From assembly GCA_964596165.1 (NCBI GenBank), contig CAZQTW010000017.1:1-64000 (forward strand): DNA of 64,000 bases. The letters are read 5' to 3'. Source of the stretch: CAYUQT01 sp964596165 (GTDB lineage Bacteria > Planctomycetota > Phycisphaerae > UBA1845 > JAFGLZ01). Of the stretch, positions 34,375-43,343 are shown one piece after another (the first letter of the stretch is position 1; the number at the start of each line of letters is the position of its first letter). Below the pieces are notes generated by a model. That model searched no databases and was not told the origin of the DNA. It saw nothing but the letters and a program-made list of their open reading frames with translations. A program made the position numbers and the translations under genes.

Positions 34375-35418
34375 ATGATAATCCGCCGACCCGCATGCAC
34401 CGTCTTCCTGAGTCTTCTGGCAAGTGTGGCACTGGAAGCCGGACAGAAAAGTTCGGGGCAAGAAAAGGTCACGCTACGCCAGAAGTTCCATAAGGGCATG
34501 ACGAGCCGCATGACGATGACGATGGACATGTCCATGGAGATGCGGACGACCGGGTCGAACCGCGCCGACATGCCCGAGAACATTCAGGCGAAGATCCAAC
34601 AGACGCAGGAGACGCTGCTTCGTGTGACGAATGTGGACACGGACGGAGTGACCACGCTCGAGATGACGTTCGAACGCATGCGACAGGTCATGGACATGGG
34701 CGAACGGAAGATCGTCCTGGATTCCAAGGAAGATCCGCAGGCCACGGACTCTATGAGCCAGGCGCTGTCGGCGGCCTTCAAACCGTTGATCGGCCACACG
34801 ATTGTCATCACCTTCGATCGGGATCAGAAGGCCGTTGAGGTCAAGGGCATCGATGAAATGTGGAAGGCATTCGGCGAGGATGCGAAAGGCCTCGCAATGC
34901 GGAAACAGATGGAGAAGATGTTCGGCGACAGGCAGATTCAGAAGATGATGGAGCAGTGTCTGGCGCGGAACCTGCCGAAGCAGCCGGTCGCCGTCGGTGA
35001 GAAGTGGATCAGCAACGATCAGATGGACATTCCGATCATGGGGAGCGTGCGCGTCAAGACGGCGTGCACGCTTGCGGGAATCGAGCAATACAAGGGCAGG
35101 CAATGCGCGAAGATACTCATGTCCGCCCAAATGGCGCCCGCGGAAACCCAGCCCGGATCGAGGCCCCACGGACTTCCCATGGGGATGAAGATCAAGAAAA
35201 GCGACTCCAAGGGCGTTCAGTGGTTCGACATCGAGACAGGCGAACTCGTGGAGCTGGATATCGATCAGGACACGCGGATCGTGATGGACATGCCGGCGCT
35301 TCTCGGGGAATCCGAGGGGCCCACGAGCCGGCCCGCGTCAAGACCGTCGATGGAGCAGCATCTCTGGGGCAAGATGAGAATGACCGTGACGCCCGAGCCC
35401 ACAACAAAGCCGCAGTAG
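34375..35418 (+). CDS. Exported DUF6263-like protein
   Basis: 347 residues from ATG 34375, with CAGGAG 6 nt upstream. Signal-peptide-like N-terminus (MIIRRPACTVFLSLLASVAL), then a Met-rich beta-strand pattern (RMTMTMDMSMEM) and two related halves with repeated L-RVTNVDTDGVTTLEM and VGEKWISND-type strands. The overall pattern resembles DUF6263, common in planctomycetes and of unknown function. The tail is Thr/Ser/Pro/Arg-rich (GPTSRPASRPS). The high Met content (often MxM or DMxM) could mean metal binding, or just strand packing. It is convergent with the DUF6259 gene. Confidence 0.65.
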   Translation: MIIRRPACTVFLSLLASVALEAGQKSSGQEKVTLRQKFHKGMTSRMTMTMDMSMEMRTTGSNRADMPENIQAKIQQTQETLLRVTNVDTDGVTTLEMTFERMRQVMDMGERKIVLDSKEDPQATDSMSQALSAAFKPLIGHTIVITFDRDQKAVEVKGIDEMWKAFGEDAKGLAMRKQMEKMFGDRQIQKMMEQCLARNLPKQPVAVGEKWISNDQMDIPIMGSVRVKTACTLAGIEQYKGRQCAKILMSAQMAPAETQPGSRPHGLPMGMKIKKSDSKGVQWFDIETGELVELDIDQDTRIVMDMPALLGESEGPTSRPASRPSMEQHLWGKMRMTVTPEPTTKPQ

Positions 35419-35469
35419 CCGCCGACCGGCAAGTCGAGCCGCCCATCACGCCGACGCGGTCGGGTCGTT

Positions 35470-38400
35470 CTACTTCTTCGGCGCGGCGACCCGCAACGTC
35501 CCCCAGCCAAGACGACGTGCAAGCTCGACGCCGACCCGCTGGTCGCCCGTCATATTGGGCTCGGGATAGATCAGCAGGTCGAATTCCGATCGGCCCTGCG
35601 TACTCGGCCTGAGGGGAAACGATCCGGAAGGCTCGACGGCGCACCCGTCGGGCAGATTCAATCGTATGAGCCAATTCGGCTCTGCTGCTTGGAACCCACC
35701 GACCGTCAGCTTGCCTAAGACGGGTTGCCCCGGAGGAGTGGGGGCAAACGGCAGATCCAGCCTCGCGTGCATCGAGGGCGCGGCCACCGCCTGTTGTGTC
35801 GCCGGGGCGGACTTGACCGGCAGCGTCTTGCGCCGTTCATCCCGTTCGGCCGCCGACGCACAGGGGATGGCCTCCAGAATCAACACGTCGCGCCCGGGGA
35901 TACAGGCCACGGGGAACGAACCGTCCGGACACCCGATCGGATCGAATGGAACCAGGCCCCTTTCGGTCGGCTCACACCAAAGCGCAAAGGATCCGACCTG
36001 CCGGGCCACTTCCTCATGCAGCGTGAAGCGGAACGTACGAGGTGCCGTATCGTAGTTCGTGAAGATGACGCCGATGCGACCATCGGGGGCCCGCCAACAC
36101 GCACCGCCGACGGCGGACCATGTCACGGAGTGTTCGAGGGCGCTCTCACCGTACCATTCCGCCGAGACCACCGCATCGCACGTGATGGTCGGCGGACGAA
36201 GCATTTGCCCGTAGCCGAGAAACGGGGCCGCCCGCATTCGCGCATGAGCCAGGCGACGGAAGTATTCGCCCTTGGCCCGGTGTTCCGGCGCCAGGTAGAA
36301 CGGCTCCATCCAACCAAGCTGGGTGCCCCAGAGCCAGTCACGCCCGACCTTCATGGCAAAGGCCATGTCGCTGTCGGCCGGATGGACGCGATTGGCGAAA
36401 TGCACCCGCATGCCGCCGTAGACCACGGCGTTGATGGGGATCATATTGGGTCGCCGGGGGTTCCAGATGAGAAACGCATCGATGTTGTGTGAGTAGGACT
36501 CGGCGTTGTTTTCAGTGGTAAAGAAGACGTCCGGAGTCCGGGTCGCACCGATCTGTTGGATGCGGTCCATCATCTTCCAATAGCCGGCAGCCCACCAGGT
36601 TCCCCCCCCGAGCCGGTGGCCATGCGCGGCGTCGAAGCACTGCCGCGGACCGGCCGAGGCAATCTGATCGAGGTAGACGGCGTTGACGCCGTACTCGTTG
36701 AGGAGCGTACCGACGACGTCGCACATCTTGTCCTGCCACAATGGGGTTGACGGACACATCACGGCCAGCTTGGCGCCGGAGCCGTATTCCTCGATATAGG
36801 GTTTGCCGTCGATGCCCTTGCAGGACGCCGGCCGAGCGACGGTGTTGAAGTCCGGCAAGCCCGAGTCCCACAGCCGCCCGTTGATGTACGGCATGACGTA
36901 GATGCCGCGATCGGTGAGCGTCTTGACGGCCTCCTTAAAGCCCTCTTTGACCGGGAAGTAGTGCGGGTAATTCACGTCGAACGGGATCTGGTGCCAACTG
37001 TACCAGTGAATCCCAACGGGAACACGGAGGAATTCCTGTGCGGCGATGGCGGTGGGGACGACGCTTTTCGGCTCGCCGGACAGCAGGAGCCAAACCAGAC
37101 CGTCCCGGAGCTTGCGCGGAATGTCCTCGCGCTTGTCGAGCGGTCCGCGCGACATCCAGACCTGTTGGAGCGCCCATTCGCGATAGAAACGGGCGGCGTC
37201 GAACCAGTCACCGGTCAGGGGGCCGAAGACGATGTCGTGGTCCATGGTGAAGCTCGCGCCCGGCTTGCCCATGTCGGGCGGAAGCAGATCGAAGTGAAAC
37301 TCGCCGCCCGCCTTGAGCGAGAATCGTTTGGCGCCGCATTGCGGATCATGCGCCCCGAGGTACAACGTGCTCGGCCCATCGGTAACCGAGAGGTACTGCA
37401 TCGGCCACCAGCCGGACGGATACTCGCCGCTCTGTTCGCCTGCGCACCGTTCGTGCAGCTTGCCCCAGTTGAGCCGGGGGATGGCGACATCGGCTCGCCC
37501 CGGCGGCGCGACCGGAGCGAGAACGGGAAATTCAACCAACCACAAGCCGGCATCGGCAAGCTTATTGTCGATCGACAGGCGTGCAGATACCACCGGACGA
37601 TCGGGTCCGATCCTCATCTCTACACGCACGGCTAGTGTGCCTTTACAGTCTTGAACGGCAAACGCCGGCCATTCGACCGTGACAGCAACATCCTGACGAT
37701 CGCGCGTCCGGTCGTCGCGGGCCGGACGGTTGGTCCTGGGTTGACCGGCGGTCAGTGAGTCCGTTGTGACCATTGTGCCGTCGTTTCGACGGACCGACAC
37801 GCGCCACAGCGGCGACTTGAAGGATGGCGCGTATCCTATGAGGTCGCACCGGCCCCTAAGATCGAGGGCTTGTGCCAGGCGCCCCCCGCCGGCCAAGTCA
37901 AAGCGGAACACGGCAAGCCGATTCGCGAGCCAGAGCAGATTCTCTCTTCTCCGAACGAAAGCAGCGTAGTCGCGCTCCTTCCCAATACCGATTTCCCAAT
38001 GATGATCGTCCGGATGTGAAGGAGGAATCTTCAAGAAAGCAGAGTCCCGCACAAGGTCGAGCAAGTCCGCGTTCCGAAATATGGCCGGGTCACGGCGCAG
38101 GATGCTCAGAACAAGCGCCTGCTCGTAGTCTTTCCCATCCGACGGTGTTGGGGAGGACGGCATTCCCAGCATCAGGTTCCGCACCTCTCCCATAACCGAA
38201 AGCGGACTAATCGTCACCTTCGGGGGATCAGTCAAGCGTGCGAACCACTGCTCCATGATGGCGTGCGGCTGCAGCGGACCGATGTAGATCCGGCCGTCAA
38301 AGTGATGCGTCTTGGTCTTCCATTGGGTCACGGGGAACTGGAAGTAGTTGCAGTAGCCGTGTGGGTCGTCGTACCAGATGAGGCCGTCCCGGCTGAACAG

Positions 38401-39378
38401 GCCGACGGCGTCGGCGCCGTTGCTCATGACGCCCCATCGTGCGACGTGCCGGCTCTGCTTCGTGCCCGTGAAGAGGCCGGCCAGGCCGTCACCGGCCCGC
38501 CAGATCGGAAAGGCCGTCCCCTTGGTGCTGAGCTGGAGGAAGTGCAATTCGGTCCACGGTTCCTCGACGTCCTGCGTCACATCCGCCGATACGGCGATCA
38601 GCGGACTGCCGGCGGTGAATTCGTAGCGATAGACGGCGCGGGCGTTGCCCGTGGTCGTCGCCCCGCCTCTTGTGTAATGAGCCTTCGCCTCGACGACCGT
38701 TCGTATCGGCCCCTGGGAACGTACCGTGGTTGTGGCCTGGGAATCATCGCGGAGACAGTAGAGCGAGGCCATGTTGGCCACGGCGCTGTTATAGATTCGC
38801 TCGTCGTACGTGAACTGGCGGGTCGTCAGACCGGTGTTCACGAACGTAACGGAAGTGATGAGCCCGCCGCCCCCCTTCTCGGGTTGCGCCGTTTCGTAGA
38901 AGCGATTGGCCACGGTGACCTGCCCGTTGCCTGCTCGCACAGTCAACGTGTCAAACGGCGATTCGGCAGGAGCGATCCGATCCTCGTCGGCGGGGACGTC
39001 GCCCGGCGCGTTGGCATACAGCAGGAAACGCCGACGAGAACCCGGCGGTGTCTGACCCGTAAGAGGAAAAAACAATCGCGATTGGCCGGCCGAGACGTCG
39101 AGCTGAACCGGTAGGCGGGCAACGGCCAATCCGCCCTCGTTCAACTCAACCAGACGAACCGCACGCGTCGCCGCCGGACTTGCCCCAAGGTTCCCCGGCA
39201 AATCGACTCCGGTTACCGCGTCGAACTGCCTCGCGGAACCATTGGCCACCTCGATTAAAAAGACTTCTCGACATGCCGGCCACAGGGCGCCCACGGGGAG
39301 GTCGGCCGCCGAGAACACGTTGGGCGCGCCGTATGCAAGCAAGACCAAGGCGGTCATCCGCTTCGGTAGACGCTTCAT
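35470..39378 (-). CDS. Giant exported DUF6259 protein, probable TIM-barrel glycoside hydrolase
   Basis: 1302 residues from the ATG at 39376-39378 (MKRLPKRMTALVLLAYG), with signal peptide 1-23. N-terminal beta-rich regions (about 25-700) are followed by a TIM-barrel-like segment (about 760-1090): VPVGIHWYSWHQIPFDVNYP, GIYVMPYINGRLWD, YGVNAVYLDQIASAGP and FTTENNAESY, the DUF6259 pattern related to alpha-galactosaminidase/GH families. Asp in YLDQ and Glu in TTEN are the likely catalytic acids, by analogy. C-terminal beta domains follow, and the protein ends RLGWGTLRVAAPKK. It probably degrades a complex glycan in the periplasm or outside the cell. It is the largest exported protein here and appears to be a single-gene unit. 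Confidence 0.75.
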   Translation of the reverse strand: MKRLPKRMTALVLLAYGAPNVFSAADLPVGALWPACREVFLIEVANGSARQFDAVTGVDLPGNLGASPAATRAVRLVELNEGGLAVARLPVQLDVSAGQSRLFFPLTGQTPPGSRRRFLLYANAPGDVPADEDRIAPAESPFDTLTVRAGNGQVTVANRFYETAQPEKGGGGLITSVTFVNTGLTTRQFTYDERIYNSAVANMASLYCLRDDSQATTTVRSQGPIRTVVEAKAHYTRGGATTTGNARAVYRYEFTAGSPLIAVSADVTQDVEEPWTELHFLQLSTKGTAFPIWRAGDGLAGLFTGTKQSRHVARWGVMSNGADAVGLFSRDGLIWYDDPHGYCNYFQFPVTQWKTKTHHFDGRIYIGPLQPHAIMEQWFARLTDPPKVTISPLSVMGEVRNLMLGMPSSPTPSDGKDYEQALVLSILRRDPAIFRNADLLDLVRDSAFLKIPPSHPDDHHWEIGIGKERDYAAFVRRRENLLWLANRLAVFRFDLAGGGRLAQALDLRGRCDLIGYAPSFKSPLWRVSVRRNDGTMVTTDSLTAGQPRTNRPARDDRTRDRQDVAVTVEWPAFAVQDCKGTLAVRVEMRIGPDRPVVSARLSIDNKLADAGLWLVEFPVLAPVAPPGRADVAIPRLNWGKLHERCAGEQSGEYPSGWWPMQYLSVTDGPSTLYLGAHDPQCGAKRFSLKAGGEFHFDLLPPDMGKPGASFTMDHDIVFGPLTGDWFDAARFYREWALQQVWMSRGPLDKREDIPRKLRDGLVWLLLSGEPKSVVPTAIAAQEFLRVPVGIHWYSWHQIPFDVNYPHYFPVKEGFKEAVKTLTDRGIYVMPYINGRLWDSGLPDFNTVARPASCKGIDGKPYIEEYGSGAKLAVMCPSTPLWQDKMCDVVGTLLNEYGVNAVYLDQIASAGPRQCFDAAHGHRLGGGTWWAAGYWKMMDRIQQIGATRTPDVFFTTENNAESYSHNIDAFLIWNPRRPNMIPINAVVYGGMRVHFANRVHPADSDMAFAMKVGRDWLWGTQLGWMEPFYLAPEHRAKGEYFRRLAHARMRAAPFLGYGQMLRPPTITCDAVVSAEWYGESALEHSVTWSAVGGACWRAPDGRIGVIFTNYDTAPRTFRFTLHEEVARQVGSFALWCEPTERGLVPFDPIGCPDGSFPVACIPGRDVLILEAIPCASAAERDERRKTLPVKSAPATQQAVAAPSMHARLDLPFAPTPPGQPVLGKLTVGGFQAAEPNWLIRLNLPDGCAVEPSGSFPLRPSTQGRSEFDLLIYPEPNMTGDQRVGVELARRLGWGTLRVAAPKK

Positions 39379-39542
39379 TGCTCGACTCCCATGTCTGCCC
39401 GTCCTGCTGGTGCGTGTGACAGAGGATTGCCGCACGACGGGGTACTACCGCAGCATTTGTGCCGCAGCTCGGGCACAACGAGACAAAAGGCATCCCTTCG
39501 TCCTAACGCACGGACGGTCTTCCGCAAACCGGCGTTTCGGCC

Positions 39543-40076
39543 TCATTTTGCCCCGCCGAATGTCTCGTAGCTAATGATCTCCGCCATCTTCTTCCGCTTG
39601 AACTCATCGTGGAATGCATGGGCGTCGGCCGGATAGCCCAACGGCGTCAACATGACGACGCGATGGGTCTTGGGAACCCGCAGCAGCCGATGAACGCTGT
39701 CGTGGCTGAACGCGCCGATCCAACACGTGCCGAGTCCCTCGGCGCGGGCCGCCAGGGTGAGGTGCGTGAGCGCAATCGCCACATCGACGAGGAACATGTT
39801 GTCGGCAATCCAACTGTACCGGTCGTGATACGGCAGGCCGCAGGCGGCGATCACGACGGGGGCCTCGGCGATGAACATCTGGCCCGCCGCGAATTCGGCC
39901 AGTTTGCGACGCCGATCGGCATCGCGAACCACGATGAAGTGCCAGGGCTGATTGTTGACGGCCGACGGCGCCATACGGGCCGCCTCCAAAATGCGGTCGA
40001 TCAGGGCATCGTCGACGGGGTCTTCCGAGTACGAACGCACGCTCCGTCGCGTCCGGATGACGTCTGAAAACTCCAT
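39543..40076 (-). CDS. Nitroreductase-family FMN oxidoreductase
   Basis: 177 residues, with a strong AGGAGG 9 nt upstream of the ATG at 40074-40076. FMN-binding motifs are RTRRSVRSYSEDPV (residues 8-21), APSAVNNQPWHFIVV near 38, and GLGTCWIGAF near 115. The family uses NAD(P)H to reduce nitro compounds, quinones or flavins, and some members act in cofactor metabolism. Cytoplasmic. It is divergent from glyA, and 40077-40243 holds both promoters. Confidence 0.9.
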   Translation of the reverse strand: MEFSDVIRTRRSVRSYSEDPVDDALIDRILEAARMAPSAVNNQPWHFIVVRDADRRRKLAEFAAGQMFIAEAPVVIAACGLPYHDRYSWIADNMFLVDVAIALTHLTLAARAEGLGTCWIGAFSHDSVHRLLRVPKTHRVVMLTPLGYPADAHAFHDEFKRKKMAEIISYETFGGAK

Positions 40077-40179
40077 GAGAAAAACCTCCTAGAATCGAGG
40101 TCCACCGCGAGCGAACGCTCCCGATACGTCGGGATAACGGCAACAGGATGCACGCAAGCCGGAGCGCACGTCAAGCACA

Positions 40180-40208
40180 TTGCATCGCCGGGCGGCACGC
40201 GATAGGCT
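40180..40208 (+). promoter_or_regulatory. Candidate promoter for glyA
   Basis: TTGCAT (40180-40185), a 17-nt spacer and TAGGCT (40203-40208), about 35 nt before the TTG start of glyA. Confidence 0.4.
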
Positions 40209-40243
40209 AAAGCCATACCGATGCGTGTGACGGGAGACCGGAA

Positions 40244-41515
40244 TTGACCGACCTATGGACTGACACGGAAACGGCAACGCCGCTCGAAGCGGCCGACCCG
40301 CAGGTGTGGGCCGCCCTGGAGGCCGAGATTCATCGACAGCATTCGACCATCGAACTGATCGCCTCGGAAAACCACGTTTCGCCGGCCGTCATGCAGGCGA
40401 CCGGATCGGTTTTCACAAACAAATACGCCGAGGGGTATCCTCGAGACCGTCACTACGGCGGTTGCGAGCATATGGACACGATCGAGGACCTCGCCCGAGA
40501 CCGCGCGCGGGAGCTGTTCCACGCGGAGCACGTCAATGTTCAGCCTCATTGCGGCAGCTCGGCGAACATGGCGGTCTTCTTCTCGTGCCTGAAGACGGGC
40601 GACACCATCATGGCGCTCGACCTGGCACAGGGCGGTCACCTCACCCACGGCAGCCGAGCCAGCTTCAGCGGAAAGCTCTATCGAATCATCAGCTATGGGG
40701 TCAGTCGCGACACCGAGCAGTTCAACATGGCCGAGATCCGGGCCCTGGCTCACGAGCATAACCCGGACCTGATCTTGACGGGCGCCTCGGCCTACCCGAG
40801 AACCATCGATTTCGAAGCCTTTGCCGAAATCGCCGGCGAGGTCGGGGCGCTCCTGATGGCCGACATCGCCCACATCGCCGGTCTGGTGGCGGCCGACTTG
40901 CACCCCTCGCCGATCAAATGGTGCGACTTCGTCACCACGACGACGCACAAGACGCTCCGCGGACCGCGCGGCGGGATGATCATGTGCAAGTCGAAGTGGG
41001 CCCAGCAGATCGACAAAACCGTCTTCCCCGGCATCCAAGGCGGGCCGCTGATGCACGTCATCGCGGGCAAGGCGGTGGCGCTCGGTGAGGCGCTTCGGCC
41101 GGACTTCAGACAATACCAGCGGAACATCCTGGCGAACGCACAGGCGATGAGCGAGGCCCTGAAGACGCACGGCTTTCGCATGGTCAGCGGCGGGACGGAC
41201 AACCACCTGATGCTGGTCGATCTGCGAAGCAATCACCCCGCGGTCACGGGACGCCATGCCGAATTGTGGCTCCAGCGCGCGGGAATCATCGTCAACCGCA
41301 ACATGATCCCGTTCGATGAGCGGAAACAGTCGGAGACGAGCGGGTTGAGAATCGGAACGCCCGCCGCGACGACCCGCGGAATGGGTCCGGAAGAAATGAA
41401 AACCATCGCCGGTTGGATCAACGACGTACTCACCGCGCACGGCAACCCCATCGCGGTGGAGCGCGTTCGCCGACAGGTCCAGGAACTGTGCGACCAGTTC
41501 CCGATGCCGCACTGA
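40244..41515 (+). CDS. glyA: Serine hydroxymethyltransferase
   Basis: 423 residues. The start is TTG 40244: GGAG (40233-40236) lies 7 nt upstream, and no in-frame ATG occurs before the conserved IELIASENHVS motif (about 38). PLP enzyme interconverting serine and glycine and loading tetrahydrofolate with a one-carbon unit. Motifs: NKYAEGYPRDRHYGG, HCGSSANMAVF, ADIAHIAGLVAADLHPSP and TTTTHKTLRGPRGG (Schiff-base Lys about 235). It points the same way as a hydrolase gene and purN, which uses formyl-tetrahydrofolate, so a loose one-carbon grouping is possible. Confidence 0.95.
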   Translation: MTDLWTDTETATPLEAADPQVWAALEAEIHRQHSTIELIASENHVSPAVMQATGSVFTNKYAEGYPRDRHYGGCEHMDTIEDLARDRARELFHAEHVNVQPHCGSSANMAVFFSCLKTGDTIMALDLAQGGHLTHGSRASFSGKLYRIISYGVSRDTEQFNMAEIRALAHEHNPDLILTGASAYPRTIDFEAFAEIAGEVGALLMADIAHIAGLVAADLHPSPIKWCDFVTTTTHKTLRGPRGGMIMCKSKWAQQIDKTVFPGIQGGPLMHVIAGKAVALGEALRPDFRQYQRNILANAQAMSEALKTHGFRMVSGGTDNHLMLVDLRSNHPAVTGRHAELWLQRAGIIVNRNMIPFDERKQSETSGLRIGTPAATTRGMGPEEMKTIAGWINDVLTAHGNPIAVERVRRQVQELCDQFPMPH

Positions 41516-41646
41516 AAACCCCGCTCGTCGCCCCTCAGCGGCGGCCGAGGTCGAAACCCGGAATTCATCGACCCGGCTCAAGAAGGCGCGAGCGCACGCG
41601 GGGCGGGCGTCCTCGCCCATCGCGATTCTCGGGGAACATCGCTGAA

Positions 41647-42438
41647 ATGACCCTCGTTGACACGCCCACCGGTCGCATCCATGTCGAATCGCACGGAAAA
41701 GGACCCTCACTGGTCATCGTGCCGAGCTTCGGGTGCACGACGAAGGCCTATCGAGGCTTCCTTCCGCACCTCACGCAAACCCACCGCGTGCTGCTCTACG
41801 ATCCGACGGGAATGGGACGTTCGGACGATCATCAGGGTGAGCTCACCGCCCGCACGATGGCCGAACAGGTCGTCTGTGTCATGGACCATTTCGGGGCGCC
41901 CAAGGCCTCGTTGATGGGCGCGTCCATGGGTGCGTTCATCGCTCAGCATGTCGCCTTGACGTTCCGCGACCGGCTCGATCGCCTGATTCTCGTGACGCCT
42001 CCCACGCATCGCGGGCTGTATGCCGAAACGATCAACCAGATGCTCGAGGACCTGATCACCCATTGCAGCCCCGAGCAGTTCTTACGCTATTTGATCAACC
42101 TTTCACTCAGCCCCGCGTTCGTGGACGGACATCCTCGCCTGGTCCGGCAGTTGGCACACCGTCTTTCGCTGGGCCCCCGCGAGATCGAGGCAATGAAACG
42201 CCAGATTCGAGGGCTGCGCGGGGGGGATATGATCAAGCTCATGGCGGGAATGGACGCGCCCACCTTGATCATCGCAGGCGGCGTCGATGTGATCACGCCA
42301 CCGGATCAGGCCAGGGCACTGCATTCCGCAATGCCCCATAGCGAACTGATGATCCTTGACCACGTCGCTCATAACCCTTTTATTGAAGCCACTCGGGTGT
42401 GCTTTTCGGCCATCAGGGCGTTCCTGACGAAAGCGTAA
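41647..42438 (+). CDS. Alpha/beta-hydrolase
   Basis: 263 residues from ATG 41647 (MTLVDTPTGRIHVESHGKG). The alpha/beta-hydrolase fold is clear: VIVPSFGCTTKAYRGF (oxyanion region), LLYDPTGMGRSDDH, nucleophile elbow MGASMGAF with Ser near 98, PTLIIAGGVDVITPP with the acidic residue, and catalytic His in DHVAHNPFIEA near the end. No signal peptide. It may act on an ester or lactone; the substrate is unknown. It lies between glyA and purN, 131 and 77 bp away. Confidence 0.88.
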   Translation: MTLVDTPTGRIHVESHGKGPSLVIVPSFGCTTKAYRGFLPHLTQTHRVLLYDPTGMGRSDDHQGELTARTMAEQVVCVMDHFGAPKASLMGASMGAFIAQHVALTFRDRLDRLILVTPPTHRGLYAETINQMLEDLITHCSPEQFLRYLINLSLSPAFVDGHPRLVRQLAHRLSLGPREIEAMKRQIRGLRGGDMIKLMAGMDAPTLIIAGGVDVITPPDQARALHSAMPHSELMILDHVAHNPFIEATRVCFSAIRAFLTKA

Positions 42439-42515
42439 GCCGCCCTCGCTCTCGAGGGGGTCCCCAAGGGGTCCCGATTCAAGACACGGAACGTCCCTCA
42501 AGGAGTACTCCACCC

Positions 42516-43142
42516 ATGGATCAGAGACGATTGGCCGTCATGCTGTCGGGCGGTGGAACCACGTTGCAGAACCTGATCGACCGAATTGCCGACGGACGAT
42601 TGAAGGGCTGGCGGATCGTGACGGTCATCAGTTCGCTGAGCAAGGCCTATGGCCTGGTCCGGGCACAACAAGCGAACATTCCCACCCGCATCATCCGCAA
42701 GAAGGACTTCGCGGATGTGGAGTCGTTCAGTCAGGCTATTGTCGAGCGACTGGACGAAGCCCAGCCGGATCTGGTCGCACTTGCCGGCTGGATGTGTCAC
42801 TGGATAGTGCCGGAACGTTACCTCGGAAGGGTCATGAATGTCCACCCCGCATTGTTGCCCAGCTTCGGTGGCCAGGGGTTCTATGGTCATCATGTCCACG
42901 AGGCCGTCCTGGCTCGGGGATGCAAGATCACCGGCGCCACAGTTCACTTTGTCGACAACATGTATGATAACGGCCCCATCATCCTTCAGAAGGCGGTTGA
43001 AGTCTTGGAGGACGACACGCCCGATACGCTGGCCGACCGCGTCCAAGCGACGGAGCGAGAGATCTTCCCCGAGGCCATCGCGCTCTTTGGACAAGGCCGA
43101 TTGCGGATCGAAGGTCGACGGGTGCGGATCTTGCCGGAGTAG
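42516..43142 (+). CDS. purN: Phosphoribosylglycinamide formyltransferase
   Basis: 208 residues from ATG 42516 (MDQRRLAVMLSGGGTTLQNL), with AAGGAG about 10 nt upstream. The third step of purine synthesis: formyl transfer from 10-formyl-tetrahydrofolate to GAR. Catalytic set intact: LSGGGTTLQ (phosphate loop), NVHPALLPSFGG (Asn and His near 108-110), and VHFVDNMYDNGPIILQ (Asp). It is alone rather than in a pur cluster. Confidence 0.92.
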   Translation: MDQRRLAVMLSGGGTTLQNLIDRIADGRLKGWRIVTVISSLSKAYGLVRAQQANIPTRIIRKKDFADVESFSQAIVERLDEAQPDLVALAGWMCHWIVPERYLGRVMNVHPALLPSFGGQGFYGHHVHEAVLARGCKITGATVHFVDNMYDNGPIILQKAVEVLEDDTPDTLADRVQATEREIFPEAIALFGQGRLRIEGRRVRILPE

Positions 43143-43258
43143 CCGCGGCTTGAAACGCGGGTGAGAATCCGGAATTCAGAAGACAGGAATCCTGCGCCCG
43201 GGCAGATGCCGCCTCCTGCGATGACCGTGATCCCAGGCAAGTACCGTTCTGAGTCGCA

Positions 43259-43286
43259 TTGCGTGGCACCGGGAATTGCGTAGGAT
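43259..43286 (+). promoter_or_regulatory. Candidate promoter for the iron alcohol dehydrogenase
   Basis: TTGCGT (43259-43264), 16 nt, TAGGAT (43281-43286), with the start codon at 43344. Confidence 0.4.
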
Positions 43287-43343
43287 AGTAACCGAACTCC
43301 GGAATCGGGGTGTCAGTTGATGAGGGATAAAGGCGGGGTCTTC

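Noticed and set aside
42439..42515. Hairpin downstream of the alpha/beta-hydrolase gene as a terminator
   Set aside because: Stem of 6 bp or less and no T-run.
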